From Auricularia sp. M13 (taxonomy: Eukaryota; Basidiomycota; Agaricomycetes; Auriculariales; Auriculariaceae): a stretch of DNA of 64,000 bases. Position numbers and translations under genes: made by a program. The stretch lies in contig CM073200.1 in assembly GCA_037042915.1 (NCBI GenBank), positions 3,716,832 to 3,780,831 of the forward strand, written 5' to 3'. Shown here piece after piece: positions 38,218 through 49,990 of the stretch. Position 1 is the first letter of the stretch. Each line of letters begins with the position of its first letter. Below the pieces are notes generated by a model. It was not told where the DNA came from. It searched no databases and saw only the letters and a program-made list of their open reading frames with translations.

Positions 38218-39686
38218 TCAGCCGCGCTTCTTGGACGTATAAGATTCGAGTCTACGAGCACAGTGAGCAATCCGTACAAGGCAAGCAGGAAGGGAGGGCA
38301 CATACTTTTGCAAATCGCGATTGACCTTTGCCTCGGTGCTCATCTTGGGTTTCTCCCCGCCGCCTCCCCCGCCTTCCTTCTTTTTCTTGTCCTTCTTTGC
38401 CCTGCGTTTCTCCTCCTTCTCCAGCTCCTGGTCCATCGCCAGGACATCCTTGATGGAGAAACTTGACGACGCCAGGGGGACCAGTCGATCCGGCTCGTCC
38501 GGAGATCGCTCCCGCTCTACACGCTGCTCGACGGGCGGCGGCGTCGGCGGACGCGCTGGCGGTGCGGGCAGCGTTCCCAGGCCATCGTCGAGCTCGAACC
38601 ATTTCGCGTTGCCGCCAGCAGGAGCTGCATCCTGCGGTGGATGCGAGGCTTCGACATAGTCTTCGCCTTCGTCCTCCTCATCGTCCAAGCCTTTGTATTC
38701 TTCCACACCATCGAACAAGTCCATATCTCCCAGACCTTCCTCAGGCTCAGGCTCGGGTTGCGGTTCGGGTACCCGAGCGGGTTGCTTCGCTACAGCTTGT
38801 TCAGGTACGGGCTTCGACAGTGAGGCTGAGCTTCCCTGCTGTTCGACAGCAGGGACGAGAGCCGGTGCAGGGGCAGGCTTGACCTTCTTCTTCTTCTTCG
38901 TCTTCGTATCCTTGGGTGCAGGCGCACCAATAGGCCTGAACTTGCCCTGTTTCTTCGCCTCCTCGAGCGTCTTCGCCTCGTCCGTACTGTCAGCCGTCTT
39001 CTGCCGCTTTGCCTTGAGCTCGTTGATTAAATCGTCGCGCGTGCGCTTCTTGGTGGTAGTTGATGTTGTATCGGGTGTCGAGTCGGGCGCAGCGCCGGCG
39101 GTCTTGTAAGTTTCCTCGAGCACGTCGTCTAAGTCGTCTGCCTCGGCGGCGGCTTGTTTCTTGGCGCGCTCAAGGGCAGCGAAATCAAGACCTCCATAAA
39201 CAGTCAGAGCTACAGCGCGCGTGTCGTAGAAATGCTGCCACACACCTTTGACGGGGGGTGGCATGTCGTCGTCGTTGAACACGCGACCGCTCGCGCTGGA
39301 GCTGGGACCATCGCCATCTGTCTTACTCGAGCTTGATTTCTTCTACACATAAGATGAGCAACACGCGAAGAGTATGCACTGCAGGACGCACGTATCCAAG
39401 ACCGGCGCGTTTAGCCTGCTGGTCCGAGCCACCCGCTTTCGCAGCTTTCGATGGCTTTGCTGTGCGCGGCGCAAATATGGGCTGCGACGCGTCTACCTTC
39501 TTACTGGACTCAGCCTCAGGGTGGCTGTTGGGAAAGTTGTCGTTTGCACGCACATGAGGGACGGACGCGAGCTAGTGGTCTGAGCACCTCCGGCGCGTGG
39601 TTGTGCAAGCAGCTTGCGGAAAGCATCCTGTAGACGAGTAAGAAAGAGCGGAAAGAAAGGCGCGTATCGGGAGAGACCTGGTCCAT
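38218..39686 (-). CDS. RED/IK-like nuclear protein (putative spliceosome-associated factor)
   Basis: Possible homologue of RED (IK), a spliceosomal B-complex protein. Exon 1 is only MDQ (39686-39678); exon 2 begins DAFRKLLAQPRAGGAQ, a RED-like N-terminus. KVDASQPIFAPRTAKPSKAA follows, then KGVWQHFYDTRAVALTVYGG and LDFAALERAKKQAAAEADD. KKRTRDDLINELKAKRQ and LEEAKKQGKFRPIGAPAP recall the RED pattern. The C-terminal half is low-complexity, with Pro/Glu and Lys runs, then SFSIKDVLAMDQELEKEEKR. The last exon gives LESYTSKKRG. The typical YRDRAAERR motif of RED is absent, so the assignment is tentative. The join after exon 2 (near 39555) needs either a 29-38 nt intron or a one-base change. Confidence 0.6.
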
Positions 39687-39833
39687 AGTGTGGAGATAAC
39701 GCGCTATGCACGAGTGCGGTACGAGGTCAAGTTTGGCCGGTACGTCCCGCATGTTCAAAGACTCGGAATGCAGAACAATTCACGCATACGATATGCCTTT
39801 CGATTAGCGTCCTCTCCCCTCTTTGCTTTGAAT

Positions 39834-42800
39834 TTAAATCCGTTCGAAAATGTACAAATAAGCGAGCTTGCGGAGCGCCTGGACGCTATCGTCGTCAGCC
39901 TTGACGACCTTCTCGTCATTGAACAGCACCCATCCCTCCTCCGTCCTGATGTGCGCAACGTAGTGGCCGGAATGCACACTAGGTCCCTTGTGCGAGATAA
40001 ACACCTTGAGACGATATCTAGCTGGCAGCTTTGCGGACCCGCCCACAGACGGCGCTGCAGGTGTCGAGGTCGACGCGCCCGGAGGCGCTTCTTCACCTGT
40101 GTCTTCGGGATGATTGAATAGCCATTCTACAGCACGCTCAGCGTTCCCGCCCTAGTGGATGCTTAGCAAAGATGAGGGATGAGAATGCAAGTGAAAACGA
40201 ACCGTCTCCTTCAGTGCCTTTCGCGCCTGCGCACTTGTGAAGCCCATATCCGCCAACATCGCGATGCTATCCGCCGATGGCTCTGATGCCCCTCCCGCCC
40301 CTCCTTCCCTCCCCAAGTCCAGAGGCGCATCGATGTCTAGAAACGTCGGTCAGCTTAGTGAAGATATCTCGACTGCAGAACGGTAACATACCAGGGTCCT
40401 CCATATGCGCAAATAACCATTCCATTGCGGCGTCAGCGCTTGAGTTTCCAGTCGCGAGTAACGCCTTTTGACACCGGATGGTCGGGAAACCCATCCCCTC
40501 AAGCTGGGCCATTGCTTCCGCATTGAAGGCAGGCAGCGCGACCGCGACTATTGATATGTGTTAATCAAGCGATCCAGCCAGGACAAAGCACCGTGACTGA
40601 CCTGCTGCTTCATCGGGAAGCTGCTCCTCCCCGGGTTGCAGACCTTTGCCTTGGTACTTGTCCAGCGTCAGCTCCCCGTTCTCCGGTAAGATGACGGGGA
40701 TATCTGATAGAAGTTGAGCTCGAGTTTTCAAATCCATATGCCAAAGTACGAACCGAGCTTTGTGGGCACCCAACCCACGAGCTGAAACTTTCTGGCGTGG
40801 ATGACCAGGACCTCGGGGAACGTTGCGAAGCGGGACGACCTGCAGTTGTGTCAGATAGTTGTACATAAAGGAGCGCGATTTTGTAGACGCACTTGGTTGC
40901 TTTAACTTCAGAGTTACACGCCGGACACCGATATGACAGGACCTCGTTCTCCACGACAAGATCGATGCATTCGGTGAGAGCCACCTCCTCATACTCAGGT
41001 TTCTTCTCGTCTTTTCCGTCTTTGCTCTCCGCCGAGTCCACATCCATCTTACGATGAGCAGGTACGGGGACACTGAGCACGTCGGACTCGTCGACCTTAT
41101 ACCTCACGCGCTTACAGTTCAAGCACTGCAAGCGCTGCTCCATTCCAAACTTGAAGACCTCTGTAGGCTCGCTCGCTTCGTCCGCGCCAACCTTGCGCGC
41201 GTGCGTGCGGAGGGACTTGAGGAGATGCGAAAGGAACTCCTCGGCGTCTTGTTGTTTCATAGTCGAGAACTCCGGATGGCCCTTCCCGACGAGTGCCTTA
41301 AAGGATGTAGGCTTGATGCCCTCTTGGAACACAACCGGGCTCTCGGTCGTCGCGTCTACATCGTCGGCAGGCGCTTCGGGGGAATATGCGTGGGGCGAGT
41401 TGCCGTCCTTCAAGGCAGGTCGTGGGACGCTGTACCTGCCCGAGAGGAGGCCGTCTCCGAGCTTGTACATCTGACATTCGAGACACGACGCGGGCAGAGC
41501 CTCGCGACACGTCATGAAATGGGCTGCCGCCAGATCTGGGTCGTAATAGCGGCTCGCGAATTGAGGGAGAGAGAATAGGCCTTGGATAACAGACGCCATG
41601 TAGCAGCTGACCATGATTGTCAGATGACTACGAAGGGTTTATTCAACAACGCACCTGTTTCCGAGATTCTGCAACCCGGTTAAGCCAGGACCGAAAACGG
41701 GAACGAAAGCGTTGCCGCTCTCGTCTGTCATGCTGAACTCGAATCTGAAATTTTGTTCCAGTTGCTGCGCGTCAATGAGCAAGACGTCGCCGTTTAAGCC
41801 CCCCTTCAGGCCGAGGGAAGACTCACCAGCTCCGTCATCGACTTCTCGGTCTTTTTCTGAGTTTGTACGTTAATGCCAAACGCAGCCAGGTGTGCAGCAA
41901 GCTCGGGATCGAGCGTGGCGTCATTGCAAGCGTAGCAGTACATATCTGAACGAATATTCAGCACGCATATAGCCAGGAAGAAGACAAGTACACACCAGCT
42001 GTGCCTTCTGGAGTGATAGTACCGAGCTTGACGGCGACAGGGTGCCTCATCTGGTCATAGTGGGCAAGCGCATGACCATTGCCACCGACACCGCCGTATT
42101 GCTGACGCCCGCAGCCAAGCGAGCCACAGGTCAGACAGAGCCAAAGGTTCTCGCGCAGGTCGCATGAGGCACAGTGGGCCGATCCTTGGGAAAGCAAGTG
42201 TCATTCGAGTAATGCAGGGACGCGCGACATGAACGTACCAGCGCTGTCAATGACGCCGCGCGTGTTGTCTGGCAGAAGCATGAGCGAGTGCTCGCAGGCA
42301 GTTATCTCCTCCTCCCAGGCCTTGACCTCCGACTGGCGGGAGGACGACATGGAGGTCATGACGCCGTCGACGAGCCGTTTGACTCTGGGATCCGCACCGA
42401 GCTCGGGCTGCAGCTTGCCTTCGCAAGCCCAGCATCTGAGCACGCAGGTCCAGTCGTACTTGTCTTCTTCCCGTTCTTCTACGATGGCCAGCTTCTTCAT
42501 TTTCGCCGGCGGCGGCTGGTCTTCGCGCTCGACTTTCTTGGGCGTGCGGCGGATGTTCAGACTGAACTGGTGTTGCGTGCGCTCATAATGAGTCTGCGCA
42601 TGGTGCCTATCATCGTTCCCCACGCAGCCGCCGTTGAAGCAGCTCAGACACACGTCCACACCGTCTGGTCCGTCCTGCAACGCGCGTTCATCGTCGTGGC
42701 CAACATGCATGGAAGCCACAGCATGCCACAGACCTGGTTGTCAAAGCACTGAGTGCATTCCTCCCTGTGCACGGCATCTGCAAGCCGAGGCAAGGGAAGA

Positions 42801-42835
42801 CGCGCGATCTGCTCGATATGAGGACAGGAGGTCAT
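39834..42835 (-). CDS. UBP14: Ubiquitin carboxyl-terminal hydrolase Ubp14 (USP5/isopeptidase T)
   Basis: Disassembles free polyubiquitin chains and keeps ubiquitin available to the proteasome. The start at 42835 gives [16 protein letters not shown]. Two zinc-finger UBP regions follow: one with [20 protein letters not shown], and the canonical one with [20 protein letters not shown] plus [20 protein letters not shown]. The catalytic Cys box is [20 protein letters not shown] (near 41625). [28 protein letters not shown] and [15 protein letters not shown] are seen. Two UBA domains ([20 protein letters not shown] and [20 protein letters not shown]) sit inside the catalytic domain, as in USP5. The His box is [20 protein letters not shown], ending FERI. 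About eight introns. The window holds a second, unrelated USP (UBP12). Confidence 0.95.
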
Positions 42836-43500
42836 TGTGGCGTGGATAACGCGGGCAGAACGGGGACAACTCCGACGAGCGCGTTTTGGCTTTGGACTCT
42901 TCATCCCTCACAATGGAGTATACCGTGATGTCCCCAGATCCGACCAACCTTGCCATATCTCTACCTTCCCCTCCGCCTCTCCCTGATTTCTTGTGTGCAT
43001 CGAAAAGAGCCTGTAAAATACACTGTTCTAAACTTGGGAGCAACGGTGGGACGGGAAGCGGTTACAACCTCCGGCGCGACGACCCGGCACATGGTGGGCT
43101 TTCATTCTGTACATATTCCCCTCCAAAATATATCTCTGGGCATAGAATAGCGAGGTTGGAAGGGAGGGCCTTTCCCAGGTGTCGAATTATCGAGCTGGCA
43201 AGCTCGGCCGGATCCATTAAAGCTTTCAGCTATTACCCTCGAGAAAAGGCTCATCTCCCTTCCATTTCGCCACAAATATATAAATATCATATTATAATCT
43301 TATTCTGTAAAATTTGGAGGGGATAGAGCAGGAGACGAAAATGTAAATCTAGTCGTATCTGGGGCCGGCGCCGCATCCGGGGACATCACGGTAGTCGCTC
43401 TCTTCAACCAACCTCAAAACATGTTCAGATCACAGAGATAATGAAAGAAATCAATAAATTAAATAATCAAGACTTCACATAACCTATTCCTTCTACATGC
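42836..43500. other. Intergenic between UBP14 and the repeat-rich secreted protein
   Basis: UBP14 promoter and 3' region of the next minus-strand gene; AT-rich toward 43260-43500. No element recognised. Confidence 0.5.
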
Positions 43501-46500
43501 TCAGAAGAAGCGGGTAAGCTGGTCGAAGCTCAGGAGGGGTGGAAGGCCCGGAACCCAGCCACCATTGCAACCCAGGGTACGCTTCTGGGTAAGACCAGAC
43601 TCACGAACTGGCGTCCAGCCTGGCGCGAGGACGCGCTTGGCCTTGATCTTGATGGGCGACGGCTGCTTAACGGGAGCCGACGTCGCAGTGGTCGACCGCT
43701 TAGCTGCCTTAGCCTTGCACTGCGCCGGCGCGGTAGGAGCGGGCGCCGGCGCCTCGGTCGAAGGAGGGGGCGCTGGAGCTTCGGTCGAGGGCGGCGGTGT
43801 AGGAGCCTCCGTGGAGGGTGGTGGTGCAGGAGCCTCGGTGGAAGGCGGCGCAGGAGCCTCAGTAGACGGCGGCGCAGGAGCGGCAGTCGACGTTGGGGCG
43901 GGCGCCTCGGTGGACGGCGGGGTCTCACCTCCACCACCCGGTGCGGGGTCTGCCTTACCGTTCAGCAGGTCTTCAGCGATCTTCTTAAGTTCCTCCGGAG
44001 TGAGGATGGTGAACGGCGGGTCGTCGCTCTCCTCCTCGTCAGCGGGTTCTTGAGTGTCATCCTCCGGCTCTGCAGGGGTGAGCGTGACGGGGATAACATC
44101 GCCGTTCTCGTCGACGTCGATGGCTCCACCGAAGGAGTCGACAGGGTTGCCCCACGCGTCCGAGTAAGTGCCGTCTTCGTTGTCAATGACAATGTCGTCC
44201 ATCGGGATCTCCTTGCCAGTCTCGTCCACAACCGGCTCGTAGTCAATGACATTGCCATCGGGGTCGATCTTCTGGCCAATGGAGTTGACAACCTCGCAGT
44301 TGGCGTTGCTGTACATGCCGTCGCCAACCTCGAAGATAGCCTCCTCGGGCGGGATGGGCTCGCCCTCGTCGTCAACGAGTGTGGTGTTGCCAAGGTCGTA
44401 CTCGCAGCCCAGAAGTTCGCCGGTTAATTCGTTGATGCGCTGGCCCTCCTTGTTGACGGGGTTGCCCTGCGCATCCTCGAACGTGCCGTCACCGTTGTCG
44501 ATGATGAGCTCGTCATCGGGGATCGGCTTGCCTTCGTCGTCGTAGACAGGTGGCGGAGGCAAGTCCTCGGCATCGCTGTCGGGGATGACGGCACCGGTTT
44601 CGTCGATGAGCTGACCGTCCTCGTTCACAAGGTCTCCGGAAGCGTTGGTGAACGTGCCATCACCGTTGTCGAGTACAGCAGAGGCAGGTCCATCGGTCTG
44701 GTTGTAGCAGCGCGCCCAGAGCGTCGAGCGGCGCTGGAAGATCGGAATGGACTGGCCGGTCGAGAAGAACTTGAACAGGCCTGCGAGTGCACCAGCGTTG
44801 ATGTTGATGCCCACGGACATGTCAGTGCAACCGTCGATGGAGAAGTCTTCGTTCACAGTGCCGTTGGCAGCAAAGGTGCCGTCCATATCAGCAGCGAGGT
44901 AGACTTCAGCCTTGGCAAGACCGGAGAGGACGTCAATGCCGAACTTGAGCTATATCGAACGTTAACGAAAAGTTACAATCGTTCAGAAGAAATGTGCAAA
45001 CCTTGGGAATGATGTGCAAGCCAAAGGAGCCGGTCAAGTCACCAGGCGAGAACGAGACAGAAGACTTGGCCGTGTTGTGGCTCTCCGTCGCACCGCCACT
45101 GGACTGGGCCAACTCGGGAGGGAACACGAACTGCACGCGCTCGAGATCCCAGGTGACCGGGATGACAGCGCTGAACACGGCATCGACATAGATGTCGAGC
45201 TTAAGCTCGATAGCAGCTTGGGGACCAAGAGCAATGATGCCGGGGATAGTGAGGCCAGGAATACCGACGTTGATGAGCTTGACCGGAGGCGTGAGGATGT
45301 CGCCCGAGAGGTACATCTCGACGTCGAAGTCGGACTTGACGCGACCGCTCACGACACCAGCAAGACCGAATTCAGTGACTTTCGGCGGCGCAAGTGTGCC
45401 GGCAATCTTGAAGGCGTAGCCAGCGTTCATGCGGGCGTCGACCTCGGCGGTAACGCGAGCAGACTGATCGAATCCAATCTTCCCAATGTGGCAACCAAGC
45501 GACTCATCCAGAAGTGTGATGTTCTTCTGGATGTTGAACATCTCGACACCCTTCGAGTCCATCTTTCCTTTGGGGAAGTCAGGAATGTCCGGGAGATCAG
45601 GAAGATCAGGCAGGTCCGGGAGCTCGGGCAGGTCCGGGAGTTCGGGCGTGGGGATGTCAGGAAGATCGATGTCGGGAAGGTCAGGGAGCTCGGGCTTGGG
45701 GATATCGGGAAGGTCGATGTCGGGAAGGTCAATGCCAAGGAGCTCATCCTCTGCAGCGCCTTGGAATTGTTAAAAGACGCGTATATGCATTTGGCTCAGA
45801 CTCACCATGTGCTCCTGGGGCCTTGAACGACGCCGGGCGGTGTTGCTGGAGCACAGGAGTATCATGTATCGCGGTGGTGACGTCGCGGGCAGTGTTGATG
45901 CGCTTGCGGACCTCTGGATCGGGGCTCGCACGAATGTCAAAGCTGACGGTGCCGCGCCTAGCAACAGATACGTCGTGAGCGTTTTCCACCCCAATACCAA
46001 GGGCGCTGCACATACGACTCAGGAATCAACGCGAAATCGTAGTCGAGCGTGGCCTGGATGACCTCAACGGGGAGGCTACGCTTGCGCAGCTTGAGCTTGT
46101 TGTCCGCGACAGAGCCAGCAATGATCGACTGGTCGCTTGCGGTATCCCAAGCCGCGATGCGCGCAAAGGGACCGGTTCCGCAGCTGGCGGGCAAACGAAC
46201 GACGGTGTTTACGGCACCTTCCTCCGAAACGTGTGCGCAGTCGACTGCGGGGTCGTCGGACGTGCAGACGAGACGAACTTGAACGCTGCCAGACGACCAG
46301 TTCTGCGGGCAGTCCATTATTTCCCAGTTAGCAGCGCTGGACAGGTCCGACACGAGGTGCGATGGGCCGGACTATTCAAGTGGACAGAGTGAGTCGAAGG
46401 CGCATACATAGCATATAGCTGCCAGGACGCACGATGTCAATGCTCGCTGCTGCCTGGCCGTCGGATCCATCGGTGGTATGAGTGCAGCTTCCTTTGCAAA

Positions 46501-46573
46501 AGTCGGTGCTGACGCCGGCGAACGCAGCACTTGCGAAGAGCGGCCAGAGGGCAATTGCGCTACGATGATGCAT
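43501..46573 (-). CDS. Large secreted repeat protein (DUF7223-like domain, acidic repeats, Pro/Ser/Thr mucin-like tail)
   Basis: Extracellular or wall protein of unknown function. Five exons (46573-46433, 46371-46016, 45957-45806, 45759-45002, 44949-43501) join in phase to 951 residues. The N-terminus (MHHRSAIALWPLFASAAFAG) is a signal peptide, followed by Cys-bearing VSTDFCKGSCTH. Exon 4 opens with a run of LPD/IPxPE repeats (DLPDIDLPDIPKPELPDLPD), then a beta-rich domain (VGIPGLTIPGIIALGPQAAI, YVDAVFSAVIPVTWDLERVQ) resembling what I recall of fungal DUF7223 proteins. Exon 5 has about four acidic modules around DNGDGTFxxAxGxxVNxxGQ (about 44680-44110). A tail of PPSTEAPAP units and a basic C-terminus with one Cys (CNGGWVPGLPPLLSFDQLT) follow. 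No GPI signal was seen. High confidence that it is a gene; low on role. Confidence 0.85.
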
Positions 46574-47795
46574 CGAAGCTCTTTATAGGGTGGGGATCCG
46601 TGGGAAAGAAACGAAGCACAAGTAAAGTAAAGTGAAAAGAAAAGCGGCTGGGAGGATCCCCTGGAAAAGACAAAAAAATCGGGGAAAAGGAAAGAACGAC
46701 AACCAAGCTGCCAACGACAAGCCTTCTTGAGGACGCAGGGTGCATCGCCACCGGTCTTCATGCCAGCACATCCCGCAGACACACTCCGATGATTGAGACA
46801 TCGCATCGCAACCCCCAGCTCCACTTGTACTTGATATTTATCAACAAATTTGTCTGCGGCAGTTGCGTCTCTGAACGCTCAAGTCATTCTGGCCATGATG
46901 GTACACCGTCTCACTCTCAGTTGCTGCAGCTGGCCAATCCGCACGCTTGCTACTTAGGCGCGTATAATATGGTACCCTTGATGCCAAGCTGGAAGGAAGG
47001 AAGGAAGGAAGGTATATTCCGAGAGGCATCCCGACATTGGCAAAATACTGTCATCGCTCTCTGGTCTCGGACAGGGAGCTTGCCCTTGCGGTGCCCCCGC
47101 TCGAAACTCCGTGCCCGTTCACCGTCCCCGGTGGGACACGGTAAAATTCGACGTCCTGGCTTTTTCTCCTGCCCGATGCCCACAGCTCGTGAGCGCTCAG
47201 TACTTGGCGGATCATGTCGCTCTGGCAGGAATCAGTATCTGGCACTGGTCGACGCGGTGACACCGCATGAAGGACACGAGCATCGCCTGGCGCCCAGAGT
47301 CGAGTCTCCGGGTGTCCGTCGAGGCCTCTCGCTGAACCTGTGATCAGGGCTCACGCAGTATCTTTTTTTTTGCTCTTGACGACCCAACATCGTTGCATGT
47401 TCGGCGGCGACCAACTTGGATTTTAACGGCCACACTCCCGTCACGGCGCGTGATCGTCTGCTATCGCTTCAGTCTGCTCTCCTTAGAACTTCCGGTCGAC
47501 GATTGCGGCAGGACGTCCAACACCGGTCAGCGCCAACTGTCTCCTATGGCTACTCCAAGTCCCGACGTTGTCGCCAGCAGCGTAAGCGAATATCCACGAT
47601 CCAAACATGCCTCTAGTTTACTCCGGATTTCGTACGTCGACGTTTGCTCCGGCAACGAATAAAACAGTCATGAAAGATAATTATGGACCTTCATGCATTT
47701 TAGGCTCTTGGACGCGCTGAGCTAAAGGACCCGAAGACGTATTTCAGGGGGAGCAGCGCTGTCATCGGTCGTCTACCTTGCCCTTGCCTTGCAGT
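46574..47795. other. 1.2-kb divergent intergenic region between two secreted-protein genes
   Basis: Likely shared upstream region for the minus-strand repeat protein and the plus-strand small secreted protein. It contains a GGAA microsatellite (46991-47012) and a T-run near 47362-47370. The ORF at 46789-47343 has no protein-like features. Confidence 0.55.
46991..47012. repeat. GGAA microsatellite, five units plus GG
   Basis: Perfect GGAA tandem run inside the divergent upstream region of two secreted-protein genes. Simple-sequence repeat; any regulatory role is speculation. Confidence 0.9.
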
Positions 47796-48353
47796 ATGCA
47801 ACTGGTTCTTCGGCTTGTCTTGATCGCCGCGCTCTTTGAACACATACACGCTCTTCCATTGCAGGCACCAGCTGGAAGCCTCGATTCATCAACGACACGA
47901 GTTCGGCTAGCTTTAGCCAATCCAGCAAGTCGCGACCTTGCAGCGTTCTCCTCCGCTATTCATTCCGAGAACTTCGTGACAAACTCGGGGTCCGCATCTG
48001 CGCAGCCAGAGGGCTCAAAGCCAACTCCGGAGGGGGCAAGTCGTGCCTATGCAGCTATAGAGGTATACTCATACATTACTCAGGAATCGCTCGAGGGGGA
48101 CGGCGCACTGACCCTCGATGCCTTGCTAGTAAATGTGGATGAAGAGTATCCTGGCCTTGCTGGCCTGGTGGCATCGCTGGAGAGTCGTAGTCGGCTTTCG
48201 CTACTGCACGCGTGGCTCGAAGCGCGCGTGTGGCGCGGTAGCGTCGATAGCACGGTCCACCGAGCACTTGCGATGTTGTCTCGACCAGCCAGGCTGGTGC
48301 TGGGTGATGGGGTGCCCGGCCGCCAGTCATTCCTGGCGAAGGTCGCATCTTGA
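47796..48353 (+). CDS. Small secreted protein, orphan
   Basis: Single-exon frame of 185 residues from the Met at 47796 (MQLVLRLVLIAALFEHIHAL), which looks like a signal peptide cleaved near HALP. A Met six codons upstream (47778) is in frame but would spoil the signal. The mature part is Ala/Ser/Leu-rich, has no Cys, and ends with helix-prone stretches (LTLDALLVNVDEEYPGLAGL, LSLLHAWLEARVWRGSVDS). I recognise no domain. The absence of introns is unusual in this window and fits a small lineage-specific secreted protein, but the coding call itself rests only on the long open frame and the signal-like start. Confidence 0.5.
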   Translation: MQLVLRLVLIAALFEHIHALPLQAPAGSLDSSTTRVRLALANPASRDLAAFSSAIHSENFVTNSGSASAQPEGSKPTPEGASRAYAAIEVYSYITQESLEGDGALTLDALLVNVDEEYPGLAGLVASLESRSRLSLLHAWLEARVWRGSVDSTVHRALAMLSRPARLVLGDGVPGRQSFLAKVAS

Positions 48354-48692
48354 CAGGTTGCCGGTCAGTGGACACACATTTCTAGCTTCAACAAGGCACA
48401 ATCATGCTCGAGCGCGTCCATTCAATGACCCTGTATGGCAGTGCCATACCATATTGTAGAAAGAACGCTTATATTACGCTACAAACTTCAATCTAGTTAT
48501 TTGATACATGCATTTATGAAAAGGAGATTTCAGACTGGGCGAAAGTCCGCGACTAGAGCGCGCAAAAGGATTCAGGGGCATGGTTTGAGGTTCACAATAT
48601 CTGCGGGAAACGAATTGAGGTTCTGTTCTTCGGCATTTGACGCTTGACGACTTGAGTCTTGAACTTCAACTTGAAGCTTGATGCACTCGTGC
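48354..48692. other. Convergent 3' regions
   Basis: Space between the convergent stops of the small secreted protein and the DUF6699 gene. Nothing recognisable. Confidence 0.5.
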
Positions 48693-49660
48693 TCACGCCG
48701 GCGTAAGCGCAAGGGTCAAAACCAAAGATCGCACAGTCGATTCCTTCATCTGTTGTCGCGGAATATTGTACTGGGTGCGCGCTTGCTCCTCATTGAAGTA
48801 CAATCCGGCCCACACGCTGAGCGAGCCAAACGCGTCGGCTCTGCAGATCTCACGTGGCATGTCGCCGACTTGCGCGCGGTTGATCCTGTACGCCGCGCGA
48901 ATGGCGGCCTGTTGGTCAGGTTTCCAGCTAGCGTTGAGTTCGCTTGTCGATATTGGCGCGCGCATCTGCGCATAAACTGCATCCAGGAGCATCTGGCACG
49001 TGATCGGCTGGGCGTTGTTCGGGCTTTGCACGACGATTGTCCACGGCATGTTGAACAGAGAGATGTACAGCGTAAATGCGGGAGGGGACGTGGCGGGGAG
49101 GCTCGCTATGCTTGAGAACGCGATGCCGCGTCCCTGCTGTGCCACGACGGCGTTGCGCATCGGAGGCGTGCGGATGTCCCAGCGGAGACGCTGGAAACTT
49201 CCGCCGTTGCTCAAGGCAGGATGCGGAGTGAGCGCCGTCGAGGGAAGGCTCGTTAGAGCAGCACCAGAGAGCATGGGAACATCTGCAGGGGACGTTCAAT
49301 ACGACCAGAGGCAGGGAGTTGCATTTAAACGTGCATGTATTGGGGTAAACTTGCGTGTATGGGGTCGGCGTTGGCGTCGGCGTTGGCGTCGGCACTGGCG
49401 TCGGTGTAGATATCTGCGGCGGCGTCTGCACGGGTGTCGGGCATTCGACCGCCTCAGTGTATCCAAACACAGAGGCTCTCGCGAGGCTCGGGGTCGTCGG
49501 GAATGTCGAGTGGCTTTGCAGAGAGAACACCGACGCCGGAGGACGCGATGAGGTCGAGCTTATGGTCGTGTCAGACGCGTCGAGATAGAGTTCAGGCAGT
49601 CAAGTGAGCTAACCTTTTATAACCGTCGTGCGAGAATGGAGTCTGTGTAGGACGCGACAT
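48693..49660 (-). CDS. DUF6699-like protein with Thr-Pro linker
   Basis: Basidiomycete-specific family of unknown role. Exon 1 (49660-49614, MSRPTQTPFSHDGYK) joins in phase to an exon from 49558 (SSTSSRPPASVFSLQSHSTF). A Thr-Pro run of about 20 residues follows, coded by GTCGGC/GTTGGC-type repeats near 49362-49405. The C-terminal exon (about 49280-48693) carries the domain: HPALSNGGSFQRLRWDIRTP, SLPATSPPAFTLYISLFNMP, WTIVVQSPNNAQPITCQMLL and LDAVYAQMRAPIS, a pattern I recall as DUF6699. The join between the linker exon and the domain exon (about 49340-49285) does not keep phase with any GT-AG pair I found, so that intron or a base is in doubt. Confidence 0.65.
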
Positions 49661-49990
49661 TGCGAGCACCAGAAGCAGCAGTGAGCAGCTTGTTGAGGCC
49701 ATCGTGTTCAGCCCGACATATTTATGCAGCTAGCACTGATAATAGCCCTTATTGAAAGGCAAAAAAAGCCATTGAGTTCAATGGTGACGGATGCCTCAAT
49801 GCGAGGCGCGATCGACAAAAGAGGCGGCGCTGACAATCGGCGGGAGCGCACATTGCAAAACTTCCGGGTTTCGGTACCGAAGAAAGCGTCGGGATCGGCA
49901 ACTTGCGGAGGCGGCGGATGCAGCGCGCTGCTTCCATATCATCTGCTGACCACCCACATCCTTGACAAACGCAAGGCGCAACGACTCGAG
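49661..49990. promoter_or_regulatory. Divergent upstream region of the DUF6699 gene and PQ-loop gene
   Basis: A 330-bp region between two divergent start codons, so it should hold both promoters. No TATA box or other motif is convincing. Confidence 0.4.

Noticed and set aside
45014-45826. 270-residue plus-strand ORF opposite the secreted repeat protein
   Set aside because: Composition is the antisense image of the LPD repeats and beta domain, and it spans the minus-strand introns without splice signals.
46789-47343. 184-residue plus-strand ORF between two secreted genes
   Set aside because: Contains the GGAA microsatellite and no plausible domain or splice structure; likely noncoding.
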